The notes beneath the pieces were generated by a model, which was given only the letters and a program-made list of their open reading frames with translations, was not told where the DNA came from and ran no database searches. A DNA stretch of 64,000 nucleotides from Solirubrobacteraceae bacterium. GTDB taxonomy: Bacteria > Actinomycetota > Thermoleophilia > Solirubrobacterales > Solirubrobacteraceae. This document shows, in pieces, positions 16,311-24,714 of the stretch. A program made the position numbers and the translations under genes. Position 1 is the stretch's first letter. Each line of letters starts with the position of its first letter. The DNA lies in contig JAUJPF010000001.1 of the NCBI GenBank assembly GCA_030447275.1, forward strand, positions 154,999-218,998. The letters run 5' to 3'.

Positions 16311-16976
16311 TCACCGTCCCCCGAACCGCCGCCGGCGCGCGTCGTACTCGCCGAGCGCCGCCTCGAACGACTCGCGCGTGAAGTCCGGCCACAGCTCCTC
16401 GCGGAACACGAGCTCGGAGTAGGCGGACTGCCACATGAGGTAGTTCGACAGCCGCTGCTCGCCGCTCGTGCGGATGACGAGGTCGGGGTCGTGCATCTCC
16501 GGCGCGTAGAGGAGCGCGCGAAACGCCTCCTCGCCTTCGCCGTCGTAGCGCGCCGCCGCGTCGAGGATCTCCGCGCGCCCGCCGTAGTTGAACGCGACGA
16601 AGAGCGTGATCCGGGTGTTCTCAGCGGTCGTCGCCTCGGCCCACTCCATCTTCTCGACGAGGCCCGGATCGACGCCCTCGCGACGCCCGACGAACCGCAT
16701 CCGGACGCCCTCGTCGTGCAGCTCGGGCGTCTCAGAGTCGATGCGCTGGCCGAACATCCGCATCAGCCCCTCGACCTCCTCGGGCGAGCGCGACCAGTTC
16801 TCGGTCGAGAACGAGTAGACGGTCAGCTCGCGGACGCCCAGGTCGACGGCGTCACGCAGCCGGGCCTTGACGACGTCGGCGCCGGCGCGGTGCCCCTCGA
16901 GGACGGGCAGCCCCCGCTGCGTCGCCCATCGACCGTTGCCGTCGGTGATGATGGCGACGTAGCGAGCGCCGCTCAC
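16311..16976 (-). CDS. uppS: Isoprenyl (undecaprenyl) diphosphate synthase, cis-type
   Basis: Condenses isopentenyl diphosphate units into the C55 (or similar) carrier lipid for peptidoglycan. The catalytic Asp is residue 12 in IITDGNGRWA (most relatives have MDGNGRWA). The segments VYSFSTENWSR, AFNYGGRAEI and IRTSGEQRLSNYLMWQSAYSE are all conserved, including the Arg and Ser that bind the allylic and IPP phosphates. The length of 221 residues is slightly short at the N-terminus. The GTG start overlaps the frr stop (GTGA). Confidence 0.95.
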   Translation of the reverse strand: MSGARYVAIITDGNGRWATQRGLPVLEGHRAGADVVKARLRDAVDLGVRELTVYSFSTENWSRSPEEVEGLMRMFGQRIDSETPELHDEGVRMRFVGRREGVDPGLVEKMEWAEATTAENTRITLFVAFNYGGRAEILDAAARYDGEGEEAFRALLYAPEMHDPDLVIRTSGEQRLSNYLMWQSAYSELVFREELWPDFTRESFEAALGEYDARRRRFGGR

Positions 16977-17539
16977 ACTTCCATGATCTCGGCTTCCTTG
17001 CCCTTCAGGATGCCTTCGAGCTCGGCGATCTTCTCGTCGGTCAGCTTCTGGAGGTCGGCCTCGGCGCGGCGCTCCTCGTCCTCGCCGATCTCGCCCTCGG
17101 TCTTGAGCTCGCGCAGGTCGTGCATGACGTCGCGGCGGACGTTGCGGATGCCCACGCGGCCCTCCTCGCCGATGTGCTTGGCCTGCTTGACCAGCTCACG
17201 GCGGCGCTCCTCGGTCAGCTCGGGAACCGTGAGGCGCATGATGTTGCCGTCGTTGGAGGGGTTGAGGCCGAGGTCCGAGTTGCGGATCGACTTCTCGATC
17301 GCGCCCATCGAGCCCTTGTCGAACGGCGTGACGGTGATCAGCCGCGCCTCGGGGGCGTTGATCGTCGCCAGCTGCTTCAGCGGCGTCATCGTGCCGTAGT
17401 AGTCGACCATGATGCGGTCGAGCAGGTGCGGGCTGGCCCGCCCGGCGCGGATCGAGCCGAAGTTGGTAACGGTCGCCTCGACCGACTTCGTCATGCGGTC
17501 CCGCGCGTCGGCGATGTACTCGTCGGTGGTCTCGCTCAT
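16973..17539 (-). CDS. frr: Ribosome recycling factor
   Basis: Splits the post-termination ribosome together with EF-G. Normal length (188 residues) with the family landmarks NFGSIRAGRASPHLLDRI, the TPFDKGSMGAIEKSI turn, LTEERRRELVKQAK, and a C-terminal coiled coil ending in KGKEAEIMEV. The ATG at 17539 overlaps the pyrH stop, continuing the tight chain of start/stop overlaps from tsf to uppS. Confidence 0.97.
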   Translation of the reverse strand: MSETTDEYIADARDRMTKSVEATVTNFGSIRAGRASPHLLDRIMVDYYGTMTPLKQLATINAPEARLITVTPFDKGSMGAIEKSIRNSDLGLNPSNDGNIMRLTVPELTEERRRELVKQAKHIGEEGRVGIRNVRRDVMHDLRELKTEGEIGEDEERRAEADLQKLTDEKIAELEGILKGKEAEIMEV

Positions 17540-18249
17540 GTCGTCACCAAGGTGCCCACACGTTCGCCGGACACTATCCGCTCGATGTTGGACTCGTCGT
17601 CCATGTTGAAGACGTGGATCGGCAGCTTGTTCTCGCTGCACAGGGTGAGCGCGGTGGCGTCCATCACGCGCAGCCCGCGCTGGAGCGCGTCCATGTGCGT
17701 GATCTGCGGAATGAAGACCGCGTCGGGGTCGGTGCGCGGGTCGCCGGTGTAGACGCCCTCGACGCCGTTCTTGGCCATCAGGATCGCCTCGGCGTGCATC
17801 TCGACGGCGCGCAGCGCGGCCGCGGTGTCGCTCGTGAAGAACGGGTTGCCGGTGCCCGCCGCGAAGATCACGACGCGCCCCTTCTCGAGGTGGCGCAGCG
17901 CGCGGCGCCGGATGTACGGCTCGGCCACCTCGCGGACGTGGAGCGCCGACTGCACGCGCACGTCGGCGCCCTGCTTCTCGAGCGCGTCCTGGAGCTGCAT
18001 CGCGTTGATGAGGATCGCGAGCATCCCCATGTAGTCGCCGGTCGCGCGGTCCATCCCCGCGGCCACGCCCGAGACGCCGCGGTAGATGTTGCCGCCGCCC
18101 GGGACGATCGCGATCTCCACGCCCGCCGCGTGCACCCGCGCGATCTGCTGCGCGATCGCGTGGATGCGCCCGGGGTCCGTGCCGTACTCGAGCGAGCCCA
18201 TCAGGGCCTCGCCCGAGAGCTTCAGCAGGATGCGCTTGAAGGCGACCAA
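17536..18249 (-). CDS. pyrH: UMP kinase
   Basis: Phosphorylates UMP to UDP with ATP; bacterial PyrH is a hexamer regulated by UTP and GTP. Characteristic segments are RILLKLSGEALMG, the nucleotide-binding VPGGGNIYRG, GDYMGMLAILINAMQL and IFAAGTGNPFFTSDTAAALR. The length of 237 residues is normal. The start is a TTG at 18249, three bases after the tsf stop; no better ATG or GTG is available in frame. Confidence 0.97.
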   Translation of the reverse strand: MVAFKRILLKLSGEALMGSLEYGTDPGRIHAIAQQIARVHAAGVEIAIVPGGGNIYRGVSGVAAGMDRATGDYMGMLAILINAMQLQDALEKQGADVRVQSALHVREVAEPYIRRRALRHLEKGRVVIFAAGTGNPFFTSDTAAALRAVEMHAEAILMAKNGVEGVYTGDPRTDPDAVFIPQITHMDALQRGLRVMDATALTLCSENKLPIHVFNMDDESNIERIVSGERVGTLVTT

Positions 18250-18252
18250 CGG

Positions 18253-18864
18253 CTACTGGCCGATGGCGAATCGCGCGAACCGGCGGATGCCGACGTTCTC
18301 GCCCGTCTCGGCCGCGATCTCGTCCTGGAGCTGCTTGATCGTCTTGCCCTCGTACTTGTCCGTGTTGACGTGGGGCTGGTGCAGGAGGACGACCTCCTCG
18401 TACCACTTGCGCAGCTGCCCCTCGACGATCTTGGGACGGATGTTCTCGGGCTTGTCGGCGGCCTGCTCCTCGAAGATGCGCGCTTCGCGCTCGCGGTCGG
18501 AGGCGGGGATCTCCTCCTCGCTGACGTAGCGCGGGGCCGCCGCGGCGATGTGCAGCGCGATCTCCTTGGCGAACGCGACGAACTTGTCGTTGCGGGCGAC
18601 GAAGTCGGTCTCCGAGTTGACCTCGACCAGCACGCCGACCTTGGCGTTCGAGTGCACGTAGGTCTGGACCGTGCCCTCGCTGGCGGCGCGGTCGCCGCGG
18701 TCCTGGATCCGCTTGCCCTGCTTCTTGCGCAGGATCTCGATGGCCTGCTCGACGTTCCCCTCGGCCTCGACGAGCGCCTTCTTGCTGTCCATCATCCCCG
18801 CGCCGGTGCGATCGCGCAGGGCCTTCACCTCGGCGGCGGTGGGGCTGTACGTGTCGGCGCTCAC
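18253..18864 (-). CDS. tsf: Elongation factor Ts
   Basis: Guanine nucleotide exchange factor for EF-Tu. The UBA-like N-terminal domain reads VKALRDRTGAGMMDSKKALV, and the core motif that contacts EF-Tu is VNSETDFVARNDKFVAFA. The protein is the short, single-core type (203 residues) common outside proteobacteria. The GTG start at 18864 shares one base with the rpsB stop, so the two are coupled. Confidence 0.97.
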   Translation of the reverse strand: MSADTYSPTAAEVKALRDRTGAGMMDSKKALVEAEGNVEQAIEILRKKQGKRIQDRGDRAASEGTVQTYVHSNAKVGVLVEVNSETDFVARNDKFVAFAKEIALHIAAAAPRYVSEEEIPASDREREARIFEEQAADKPENIRPKIVEGQLRKWYEEVVLLHQPHVNTDKYEGKTIKQLQDEIAAETGENVGIRRFARFAIGQ

Positions 18865-20066
18865 TACGCCTTCTCCTTCTCGGTCTCGGTGGTGTCGGCG
18901 GCCTGGGCGGAGTCCGCAGTCTCGGGCGCCGGCTCCTGTGGCTCGGCCTCGACGCCCGCCTGCTCCTTGAGGTCGGCGTTGACGATCGGGCCGTCGGCCT
19001 CGGCCGCCGGGGCGGCCTCGGGGCTCGGCGGCTGGCCGGGCGGGTCGGGCGTCGCGATGTCCTGGTTGGCCTTCGGCGCGACCTTCGGGTCGGGCTGCAC
19101 CCGCCCGCCGGCCTGCACCGCCTCGGCGACCTCGGCCTCGGCGACGTTCTTGTCGCCGCCGCCCTCGGCCTTGACCAGCGTCTCGCGGCGCGCGGCCTCG
19201 TCGGGCGGCGTCGCGTCCTTGTCGCTCGTGTCGGCGACGGCCTCGGGCTCGGTCCGCGCCGCGGCGCCGTCGGCGGCCTCGCGGGCGGCGTTCTCCTCGG
19301 CGTCCTTGCGCGCCTGCTCCTCGGCCTGCTTGCGCGCCTGCTCCTCGGCTTCTCGGCGCATCCGGTCCTCCTCGGCCTGCGTGAACGCCTGCCGGCCCTC
19401 CTGGATGACGTCGCCCAGCGCGCGGGTGATGAGGTCGCAGGAACGGATCGCGTCGTCGTTGCCCGGGACGACGTAGTCGATGCCGTCCGGGTCGCAGTTC
19501 GTGTCGACCAGGCCGATGACCGGGATGCGCAGCCGCTGGGCCTCGCGCACGGCGATCGCCTCGGTCTTGAGGTCGATGACGAAGACCGCCTGCGGGAGGC
19601 GGCCCATGTTCTTGACCCCGCCGAGGTTCGCGCGCAGCTTCGCGAGGTCGGCCTGGGCGGCCATGCGCTCGCGCGTCGGCAGCAGCCCGAGCTGGCCCTC
19701 GGTCTCGTAGCGCTCGAGGTCGTGCAGGCGCTTGATGCGCTGCGAGATCGTCTGGAAGTTCGTGAGCACGCCACCCAGCCAGCGGTGGTTGACGTACGGC
19801 ATGCCGGACTCCTCGGCGACCTGCTTGATCGAGTCGCGCGCCTGCTTCTTCGTGCCGACGAAGAGGATCGAGCCCCGCGGCGCGAGACCTCGGCCGCGAA
19901 GTCGAGCGCGTCGCCGCAGCAGCGCCTCGGTCTTCAGCAGGTCGATGATGTAGATGCCGTCGCGCTCGCCGTGGATGTAGCGGCGCATCTTCGGGTTCCA
20001 GCGGCGCGTCTGGTGACCGAAGTGGACCCCGGCCTCCAGCAGCTCGCGGATGCCGACGTCGGGCAT
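18864..20066 (-). CDS. rpsB: 30S ribosomal protein S2 with long acidic C-terminal extension
   Basis: Structural protein of the small subunit. The S2 domain is clear from MPDVGIRELLEAGVHFGHQT through ILFVGTKKQARDSI to VIGLVDTNCDPDGIDYVVPG. At 400 residues it is far longer than the usual 230-270. After about residue 240 a Glu/Arg/Ala-rich coiled-coil stretch leads into a Pro/Glu/Ala-rich, probably disordered tail ending ETEKEKA. Between 19875 and 19913 the frame is shifted and restored: the expected DALDFAAEVSRRG is intact in another frame, but the in-frame reading is Arg-rich and meaningless. This looks like two compensating indels. ATG 20066 is chosen as the canonical S2 start. Confidence 0.95.
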   Translation of the reverse strand: MPDVGIRELLEAGVHFGHQTRRWNPKMRRYIHGERDGIYIIDLLKTEALLRRRARLRGRGLAPRGSILFVGTKKQARDSIKQVAEESGMPYVNHRWLGGVLTNFQTISQRIKRLHDLERYETEGQLGLLPTRERMAAQADLAKLRANLGGVKNMGRLPQAVFVIDLKTEAIAVREAQRLRIPVIGLVDTNCDPDGIDYVVPGNDDAIRSCDLITRALGDVIQEGRQAFTQAEEDRMRREAEEQARKQAEEQARKDAEENAAREAADGAAARTEPEAVADTSDKDATPPDEAARRETLVKAEGGGDKNVAEAEVAEAVQAGGRVQPDPKVAPKANQDIATPDPPGQPPSPEAAPAAEADGPIVNADLKEQAGVEAEPQEPAPETADSAQAADTTETEKEKA

Positions 20067-20192
20067 ACGGACTGCTCCTTGGTTCGTGTGAGTGCTGTAC
20101 CCGTGCGATCCGGCGGGATCCGGCGCTGTGCGCCCGACAGGACCCGCCGGGGGTTGACGCCCGGGGTAGGGGGACTGAAAGGAAGTCGGCCC

Positions 20193-20198
20193 AGTGTA
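20193..20198 (-). promoter_or_regulatory. Putative -10 box (TACACT) of the rpsB operon
   Basis: TACACT on the minus strand lies about 130 nt before the rpsB start, in the 294-nt gap between rluD and rpsB. The long leader would leave room for S2-type autoregulation, but I see no specific conserved structure. Confidence 0.35.
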
Positions 20199-20282
20199 CG
20201 CAAGATCCTCGGAGCCCCTTCGTTGACGCTGTAACGGGCTGCTCCCCTTCCCTTTCCTCGGAGCGGCCCGCCCGGAGCGGGG

Positions 20283-20315
20283 CGACGGGGCGCCGCACGA
20301 CGCGGCGCCCCGTTG
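20283..20315. terminator. Strong GC hairpin downstream of rluD
   Basis: ACGGGGCGCCGC (20285-20296) pairs perfectly with GCGGCGCCCCGT (20302-20313) around a 5-nt loop, extended by one further pair after a mismatch. It lies between rluD and the rpsB promoter, so it probably insulates the two operons. No U-tract is present. Confidence 0.6.
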
Positions 20316-20340
20316 CTTCGACTCAGCGCGGCCCCACAGC

Positions 20341-20377
20341 ATGCGAGAAACCGTTCACTGTCAGCGGTTTCTCGCAT
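20341..20377 (-). terminator. Inverted repeat overlapping the rluD stop
   Basis: ATGCGAGAAACCG (20341-20353) and CGGTTTCTCGCAT (20365-20377) form a perfect 13-bp stem with an 11-nt loop. The promoter-distal arm lies beyond the stop codon, and the other arm encodes the last residues of RluD. With the hairpin at 20283-20315 it probably forms a tandem terminator. Confidence 0.6.
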
Positions 20378-21255
20378 CGAGTGCGGCCTGGAGGTCCTCG
20401 GGCAGCGGCGACGTCAGATCGACCGGGCCCGCGCCGAACGGGTGCTCGAACGCGAGCCGCGTCGCGTGGAGGAACTGGCGCTCGAGGCCGAACGCCCCCG
20501 CGCCGCCGTAGTCGGGGTCGCCCGCGACCGGGTGGCCGATCGCCTGGAGGTGGGCGCGGATCTGGTGGGTGCGCCCGGTCTGGAGGCGGACGAGCAGCAG
20601 CGTCGCCTCGGGGAGCTGGCGCACGATCGAGAAGTGCGTCACCGCCTCGCGCGGCTCGTCCGTGTCGGTGGAGACGCGGGTGCGGTTGCGGCGGTCGCGG
20701 CCGATCGGGGCGTCGATCGTGCCGCTGCGCGACGGCGGACGGCCCAGGACGAGCGCGAGGTACTCGCGGGTCACCTCGCGCTCCTGGATCATCGCCTTGA
20801 GGCGGCGGTGGGCCTCCTCGACTTCGCGACGACCATGAGCCCCGAGGTGTCGCGATCGAGGCGGTGCACGATGCCCGCGCGCCACTCGTCCTCGCCGCCC
20901 GCCGCCGTGCCCGCCAGCGCCTGGGCGAGCGTCCCGCTGCGGTGGCCGCGCGCGGGATGGACGACGACGCCCGCCGGCTTGTCGACGACGAGCAGGTGCT
21001 CGTCCTCGTAGGCGACGTCGTACGGGACCTCGACCTTCGCGGGCGCGGCTGGCTCGACCGGCTCGTCGACCTCGATCTCCTCGCCCTCGCGCACGCGATG
21101 CCGCTTCGCGACCACCAGCCCGTCGACCGTCACGCGCCCGTCGTCGATCAGCCGCGGCGCGCGGCTGCGCGAGCCCAGCGAGCCGGCGAGCAGCGCGCGT
21201 CGAGCCGCTCGCCGTCGCGCTCAGGCGGGACGCGGAGCGGACCGCTCCCCGTCAT
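20361..21255 (-). CDS. rluD: RluD-family 23S rRNA pseudouridine synthase, two frameshifts as read
   Basis: Isomerises uridines of 23S rRNA to pseudouridine. The start ATG at 21255 lies within the end of lspA. An S4-like N-terminal domain (LLAGSLGSRSRAPRLIDDGR) is followed by the catalytic motif HRLDRDTSGLMVVAKS, with the active-site Asp, and then LQTGRTHQIRAHL. Two single-base losses are apparent. One at about 21194-21195 separates ERLDA from LLAGSL; the other at about 20819 separates VVAKS from EEAHRRLKAM. All three pieces are otherwise conserved, so error or very recent mutation is more likely than decay. It is last in the sepF-proC-yggT-lspA string. Confidence 0.9.
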
Positions 21256-21700
21256 CCCTCCGCTCCAGGACGAGCACGAGCGCCAGCACGCCGATGGTGA
21301 TCGCGATGTCGGCGACGTTGAACGCGGGCCACAGCGGGATCTTGAGGAAGTCGGTCACCCCGCCGTCGCGCACGCGGTCGACGATGTTCCCGAGCGCGCC
21401 GCCGACCAGCAGGCCAGTCGGCAGCCAGATGAGCCGCTTCGCGGCGTGGCGCGCGAAGTACAGGACGAGCGCGAGCAGCGCCAGCGCGATCAGCGCGATG
21501 ATGAGCGTCTTGCCGCCGGCGTCGATGCCGAACGCGACACCCTCGTTGCGGACGTTGACCAGCTTCAGCGCGGGGAAGACGGGGTCCTCCTCCCCCGGCC
21601 TGATGCCGTCGCGGGCGAGCTTCTTCGTGGCCTGGTCGACGGCGACGACGAGCGCGATCGTCAGGCCGGTCCACGCCCAGGCGCGGCGGCCCGCGCTCAA
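21221..21700 (-). CDS. lspA: Lipoprotein signal peptidase (signal peptidase II)
   Basis: Aspartyl membrane protease that cleaves prolipoprotein signal peptides after lipidation. The protein of 159 residues has four membrane segments. The two catalytic Asp lie in LVGGALGNIVDRVRDGGVTD and AFNVADIAITIG. VRNEGVAFGI matches the conserved N-x-G-x-(A/S)F motif. The start is TTG 21700, overlapping the yggT stop (TTGA). The 3' end overlaps the rluD start region. Confidence 0.95.
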   Translation of the reverse strand: MSAGRRAWAWTGLTIALVVAVDQATKKLARDGIRPGEEDPVFPALKLVNVRNEGVAFGIDAGGKTLIIALIALALLALVLYFARHAAKRLIWLPTGLLVGGALGNIVDRVRDGGVTDFLKIPLWPAFNVADIAITIGVLALVLVLERRDDGERSAPRPA

Positions 21701-22002
21701 CTCGTGTCGTCGATCAGCCCGACGAGGATCGAGCCGACGATGCGCAGCACGAGGATCGCCACGATCGGGCTGAGGTCGAGCGGGCCGAGCGGCGGGATGA
21801 ACCGCCGGAAGATCCGCAGGTACGGCTCCGCCACGTCGCGCAGGAACGTGAGGACGGCGTCGAGCCAGCGGTAGTAGCCGGGCCGGGCGCCGAACGCGAA
21901 GATCAGGTTGATGACGATGTAGGCGAGGATCAGGAGCGTGTAGACCGTGATCAGCGCGCCCAGGAAGTCCGCGATCTCGCTGCGCAGGGTCGCCAGGATC
22001 AC
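21697..22002 (-). CDS. yggT: YggT family membrane protein
   Basis: A 101-residue protein with two hydrophobic segments (LGALITVYTLLILAYIVINL and SPIVAILVLRIVGSILVGLI) and the family motif EPYLRIFRRFIPPLGPLDLSP between them. YggT proteins accompany sepF and divIVA genes in Gram-positive bacteria and are thought to act in envelope or division processes; the molecular function is unknown. The GTG start overlaps the proC stop (GTGA). Confidence 0.92.
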   Translation of the reverse strand: MILATLRSEIADFLGALITVYTLLILAYIVINLIFAFGARPGYYRWLDAVLTFLRDVAEPYLRIFRRFIPPLGPLDLSPIVAILVLRIVGSILVGLIDDTS

Positions 22003-22745
22003 CGGGCCACCACCGCCTGCATCGCGTCGTCGAACGCCGTGCGCACGCCGGCGGCCTCGAGCGCCGCGACCCCGCGGGCCGTCGAGCCGCCGGGGCTCAT
22101 CACCTGGCGCTTGACCTTCAGCGTGTCGTGCTCGCGGTCGCGGATCAGCTTCGCGGTGCCGGCCATCGTGCCGACGACGAGCTGCGCAGCGATGTCGGCG
22201 GGCACGCCGGCGCGGATCCCCGCGTCGACCTGCGCCTCGACCACCAGCGCCCAGTACGCCGGCGCGCAGCTCATGAGCCCCATCGCGGCGTCGATCTGAC
22301 CCTCGTCGAGCGTGACCACCGGCCCGACGCGCCCGAACAGCTCGAGTGCGCGCCGCTCGAGCTCGGGGTCGGCGTCCGCATCGCGGGCGTGGCAGCTCAC
22401 GCCCTCGCGGACCTCCACCGGCACGCTCGGCATGATCCGCACGACCGGCGTCGCGCCGTAGGCGGCCTTGACGTCGGCGAGCGGCGTGGCCCCGAGGATC
22501 GACACGACGCCCCTGGCCCGGCCGCCGACCTGCTCGGCGACCTCTTCGAGCTGCGCCGGCTTGTGGGCGAGCACGATGAGGTCGGCGCGGTCGGCGAGCT
22601 CGCCGTTGCCGGCGAGCGCCTTCCCGCCGGTCTCGGCGGCGAGCGCCTCGGCTCTGTCGGGGAAGACGTCGGTGCACAGGACCGGCTCGCCCCACCCGAG
22701 GGCGAGCGCCCGTGCCATGTTGCCGCTGCCGACGAGGCCGATCAT
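21999..22745 (-). CDS. proC: Pyrroline-5-carboxylate reductase
   Basis: Reduces pyrroline-5-carboxylate to proline with NAD(P)H. The Rossmann motif is IGLVGSGNMARALALGW. The C-terminal signature is MSPGGSTARGVAALEAAGV, and VRIMPSVPVEVREGV is also characteristic. The length of 248 residues is slightly short but complete. It sits between sepF and yggT, a position commonly seen in Gram-positive division clusters. Confidence 0.94.
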   Translation of the reverse strand: MIGLVGSGNMARALALGWGEPVLCTDVFPDRAEALAAETGGKALAGNGELADRADLIVLAHKPAQLEEVAEQVGGRARGVVSILGATPLADVKAAYGATPVVRIMPSVPVEVREGVSCHARDADADPELERRALELFGRVGPVVTLDEGQIDAAMGLMSCAPAYWALVVEAQVDAGIRAGVPADIAAQLVVGTMAGTAKLIRDREHDTLKVKRQVMSPGGSTARGVAALEAAGVRTAFDDAMQAVVAR

Positions 22746-22779
22746 CGGCGCCGCAGTCTACGGGAGGGGCCGGAGCCCC

Positions 22780-23346
22780 CTAGGACTGGTTGAAGAAGCC
22801 CTTCTCCATCAGCCGCGCACGCTCCTCGGCCGAGATCTCGACGTTGCGCGGTGTGAGCATGAAGACCTTGTCGGCGATCCGCTGCATGCCGCCGTCGAGC
22901 GCGTAGGTCAGGCCGCTGGCGAAGTCGATGAGGCGCTTCGAGAGGTCGGTTTCGATGCCCTGGAGGTTCAGGATCACCGGGATCGAGTCCTTGAAGCGGT
23001 CGGCGACCTGCTGGGCGTCGTTGAACGACTTGGGGATGACGAGGTGCACGCGGACGTCGCCGCCGTTGCGCGAACGGCCCCCTCCGCCACCGCCGCCGCT
23101 GGCGCCCCCGACGGGCCGCAGCACCGCCGTCGGGCGGCCGCCCGGCTCGTCGTCGGCGAAGATGTCGTCGAACTCGTCGCGGCGCCGTCGCGTGGACAGG
23201 CGGCGGACGTTCGGCCGCTCCCGGTAGCTCTCCTGGAGCTCCTGCTCGGGCTCGACCTCCTCCGGCTCGTCGTCGTAGGAGGGGTGGCGCTCCTCGGCCA
23301 GGCCGAAGTACACGAGCGCCTTGTGCCAGGAGTCGCTGAAAGCCAT
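22780..23346 (-). CDS. sepF: Cell division protein SepF
   Basis: SepF polymerises into rings, anchors FtsZ to the membrane and is essential in actinobacteria. The N-terminal amphipathic helix MAFSDSWHKALVYFGLAEE serves as membrane anchor. A charged, Gly-rich linker (GGASGGGGGGG) follows. The conserved core is VHLVIPKSFNDAQQVADRFK with LNLQGIETDLSKRLIDFASG. ATG 23346 is preferred over an upstream in-frame ATG because it gives the canonical anchor. A TAACCT box lies 10 nt upstream (23357-23362), so sepF may also have its own promoter. Confidence 0.95.
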   Translation of the reverse strand: MAFSDSWHKALVYFGLAEERHPSYDDEPEEVEPEQELQESYRERPNVRRLSTRRRRDEFDDIFADDEPGGRPTAVLRPVGGASGGGGGGGRSRNGGDVRVHLVIPKSFNDAQQVADRFKDSIPVILNLQGIETDLSKRLIDFASGLTYALDGGMQRIADKVFMLTPRNVEISAEERARLMEKGFFNQS

Positions 23347-23400
23347 CTCCCGGCGAAGGTTAGCCCTTTGCGGCGCAATTCCTGCCATGGACCGCCCAGA

Positions 23401-24021
23401 TCAGCGGTACAGGCGCGACCCGACGCGGACGATCGTCGCCCCCTCCTCCACCGCGACGGCGAAGTCCTGCGTCGTCCCCATCGAGAGGCGGCGCAGGCCG
23501 TGGCGCTCGGCGAGCTCGCGCGCCGCCGCGAACCAGCGACGGCTGCCCTCCGGGTCCTCCGTGAACGGCGGCATGACCATCAGCCCGCCGAGCTCGAGCT
23601 CGGCGACGACGCGCCCGACCTCCTCCGGCGCGAACCCCGCCTTCCCCTCCTCGCCGGCGATGTTCACCTGGGCGAGCAGCTCGGGCCGCCGCTCGAGCTT
23701 CGCGAGCTCGGCCACGGCACTGTCGCTTCCGACGGAGTGGATGCAGCGCACGAGGGGCGCGATCGCCTTCACCTTGCGCGACTGGAGCTGCCCGATGAAG
23801 TCCCAGACCAGCTCGGGGTGCGCCTCCGCCTTGACGCCCAGCCCCTGCGCGCGGTTCTCGCCGAACACCTCGATCCCGGCCTCGGCGAGCGCGGCGACGT
23901 CCGCGGCCGCGACGTACTTGACGGCCGCGACGATCTCGACATCGCGCCCCCCGGCGGCGGCGGCGACCTCGTCGCGCACCTCCGCGAGGTTCGCGCGGAC
24001 CCGGTCGGCGCTCAGCGCCAT
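23401..24021 (-). CDS. YggS/PLPBP family pyridoxal phosphate-homeostasis protein
   Basis: Binds PLP and buffers free B6; no catalytic turnover is established. Key features are VAAVKYVAAADVAALAEAG (the PLP-binding Lys is in AVKY), FGENRAQ, the helix after WDFIGQLQSRKVK, and SMGTTQDFAVAVEEGATIVR, followed by VGSRLY at the end. Most relatives have FIGHLQxNK; here His is replaced by Gln. The length is 206 residues. The ATG overlaps the 3' end of pgeF. Confidence 0.93.
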   Translation of the reverse strand: MALSADRVRANLAEVRDEVAAAAGGRDVEIVAAVKYVAAADVAALAEAGIEVFGENRAQGLGVKAEAHPELVWDFIGQLQSRKVKAIAPLVRCIHSVGSDSAVAELAKLERRPELLAQVNIAGEEGKAGFAPEEVGRVVAELELGGLMVMPPFTEDPEGSRRWFAAARELAERHGLRRLSMGTTQDFAVAVEEGATIVRVGSRLYR

Positions 24022-24701
24022 GCGACGCCGGCCTGCCGGCCGGTGCGCGGACCGTCGCGCCGGTGCGAGAAGAACAGCGACGGCTCCGTGCACATCGTGC
24101 AGAGCCCGGTGTCGTGGACGGCGTGAACACCGACCCGGCCCAGCCGTTCGACGGCGAGCGCGGGCAGGTCGACGAGCGCCGGGCCGCCCGCGGGTGCCAG
24201 CCCGAGCGCCTCGCGCACCTCGTCGCCGACCTCGTAGCAGCAGCCGCGCGCGCAGGGCCCGATCGCGGCCGCGGTGACGCCGCCGAGGGCCGCCACCGCC
24301 GCCTCGACCACGCCGTCCGCCAGGCCGCGCCATCCGGCGTGCACCATCCCGACGCCGTCGGGCGCGGCGAGCGCGATCGGCATGCAGTCCGCGGTCAGCA
24401 CCATCGCAGCGACGCCGCGGCGCCGCGTGATCTGCGCGTCGGCCTCCTGGCCGTCGCCGTCCTCGCGGACGGTTGCGCCGTGCACCTGGCGCCCGAAGGC
24501 GAAGCGATCGGCGCGGGTGAGGGCGAGGACGCCGCCACGGTTCTCCTCGACGGCCGCCGGCTCGTCGTCGGTCCAGCGGCCGAGGTTCAGCGTGTCGAAC
24601 GGCGGCGACGAGACCCCGCCGCGCCGGGTGGTGAAGAGCGCCGTGACCCCGTGCGCCAGGTCGACGGAGACGTGCTCGGGTGTCGTGGTCGCGAGGGCCA
24701 T
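24012..24701 (-). CDS. pgeF: Peptidoglycan editing factor PgeF (YfiH/DUF152, multicopper-polyphenol-oxidase-like)
   Basis: PgeF proteins hydrolyse wrongly incorporated L-Ser from peptidoglycan precursors; homologues were once called polyphenol oxidases. The motifs are NLGRWTDDEPAAVEENR, FGRQVHGATV, the Cys of LTADCMPIALA, and VHAGWRGLADGVV, which give the Cys-His-His metal or catalytic set. The chosen ATG at 24701 gives a normal 229-residue protein. The frame stays open upstream into an RTX-like remnant, which I treat as separate. Neighbours yggS and sepF fit the usual order. Confidence 0.92.
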   Translation of the reverse strand: MALATTTPEHVSVDLAHGVTALFTTRRGGVSSPPFDTLNLGRWTDDEPAAVEENRGGVLALTRADRFAFGRQVHGATVREDGDGQEADAQITRRRGVAAMVLTADCMPIALAAPDGVGMVHAGWRGLADGVVEAAVAALGGVTAAAIGPCARGCCYEVGDEVREALGLAPAGGPALVDLPALAVERLGRVGVHAVHDTGLCTMCTEPSLFFSHRRDGPRTGRQAGVAWR

Positions 24702-24714
24702 CCGGCCCTCGATG

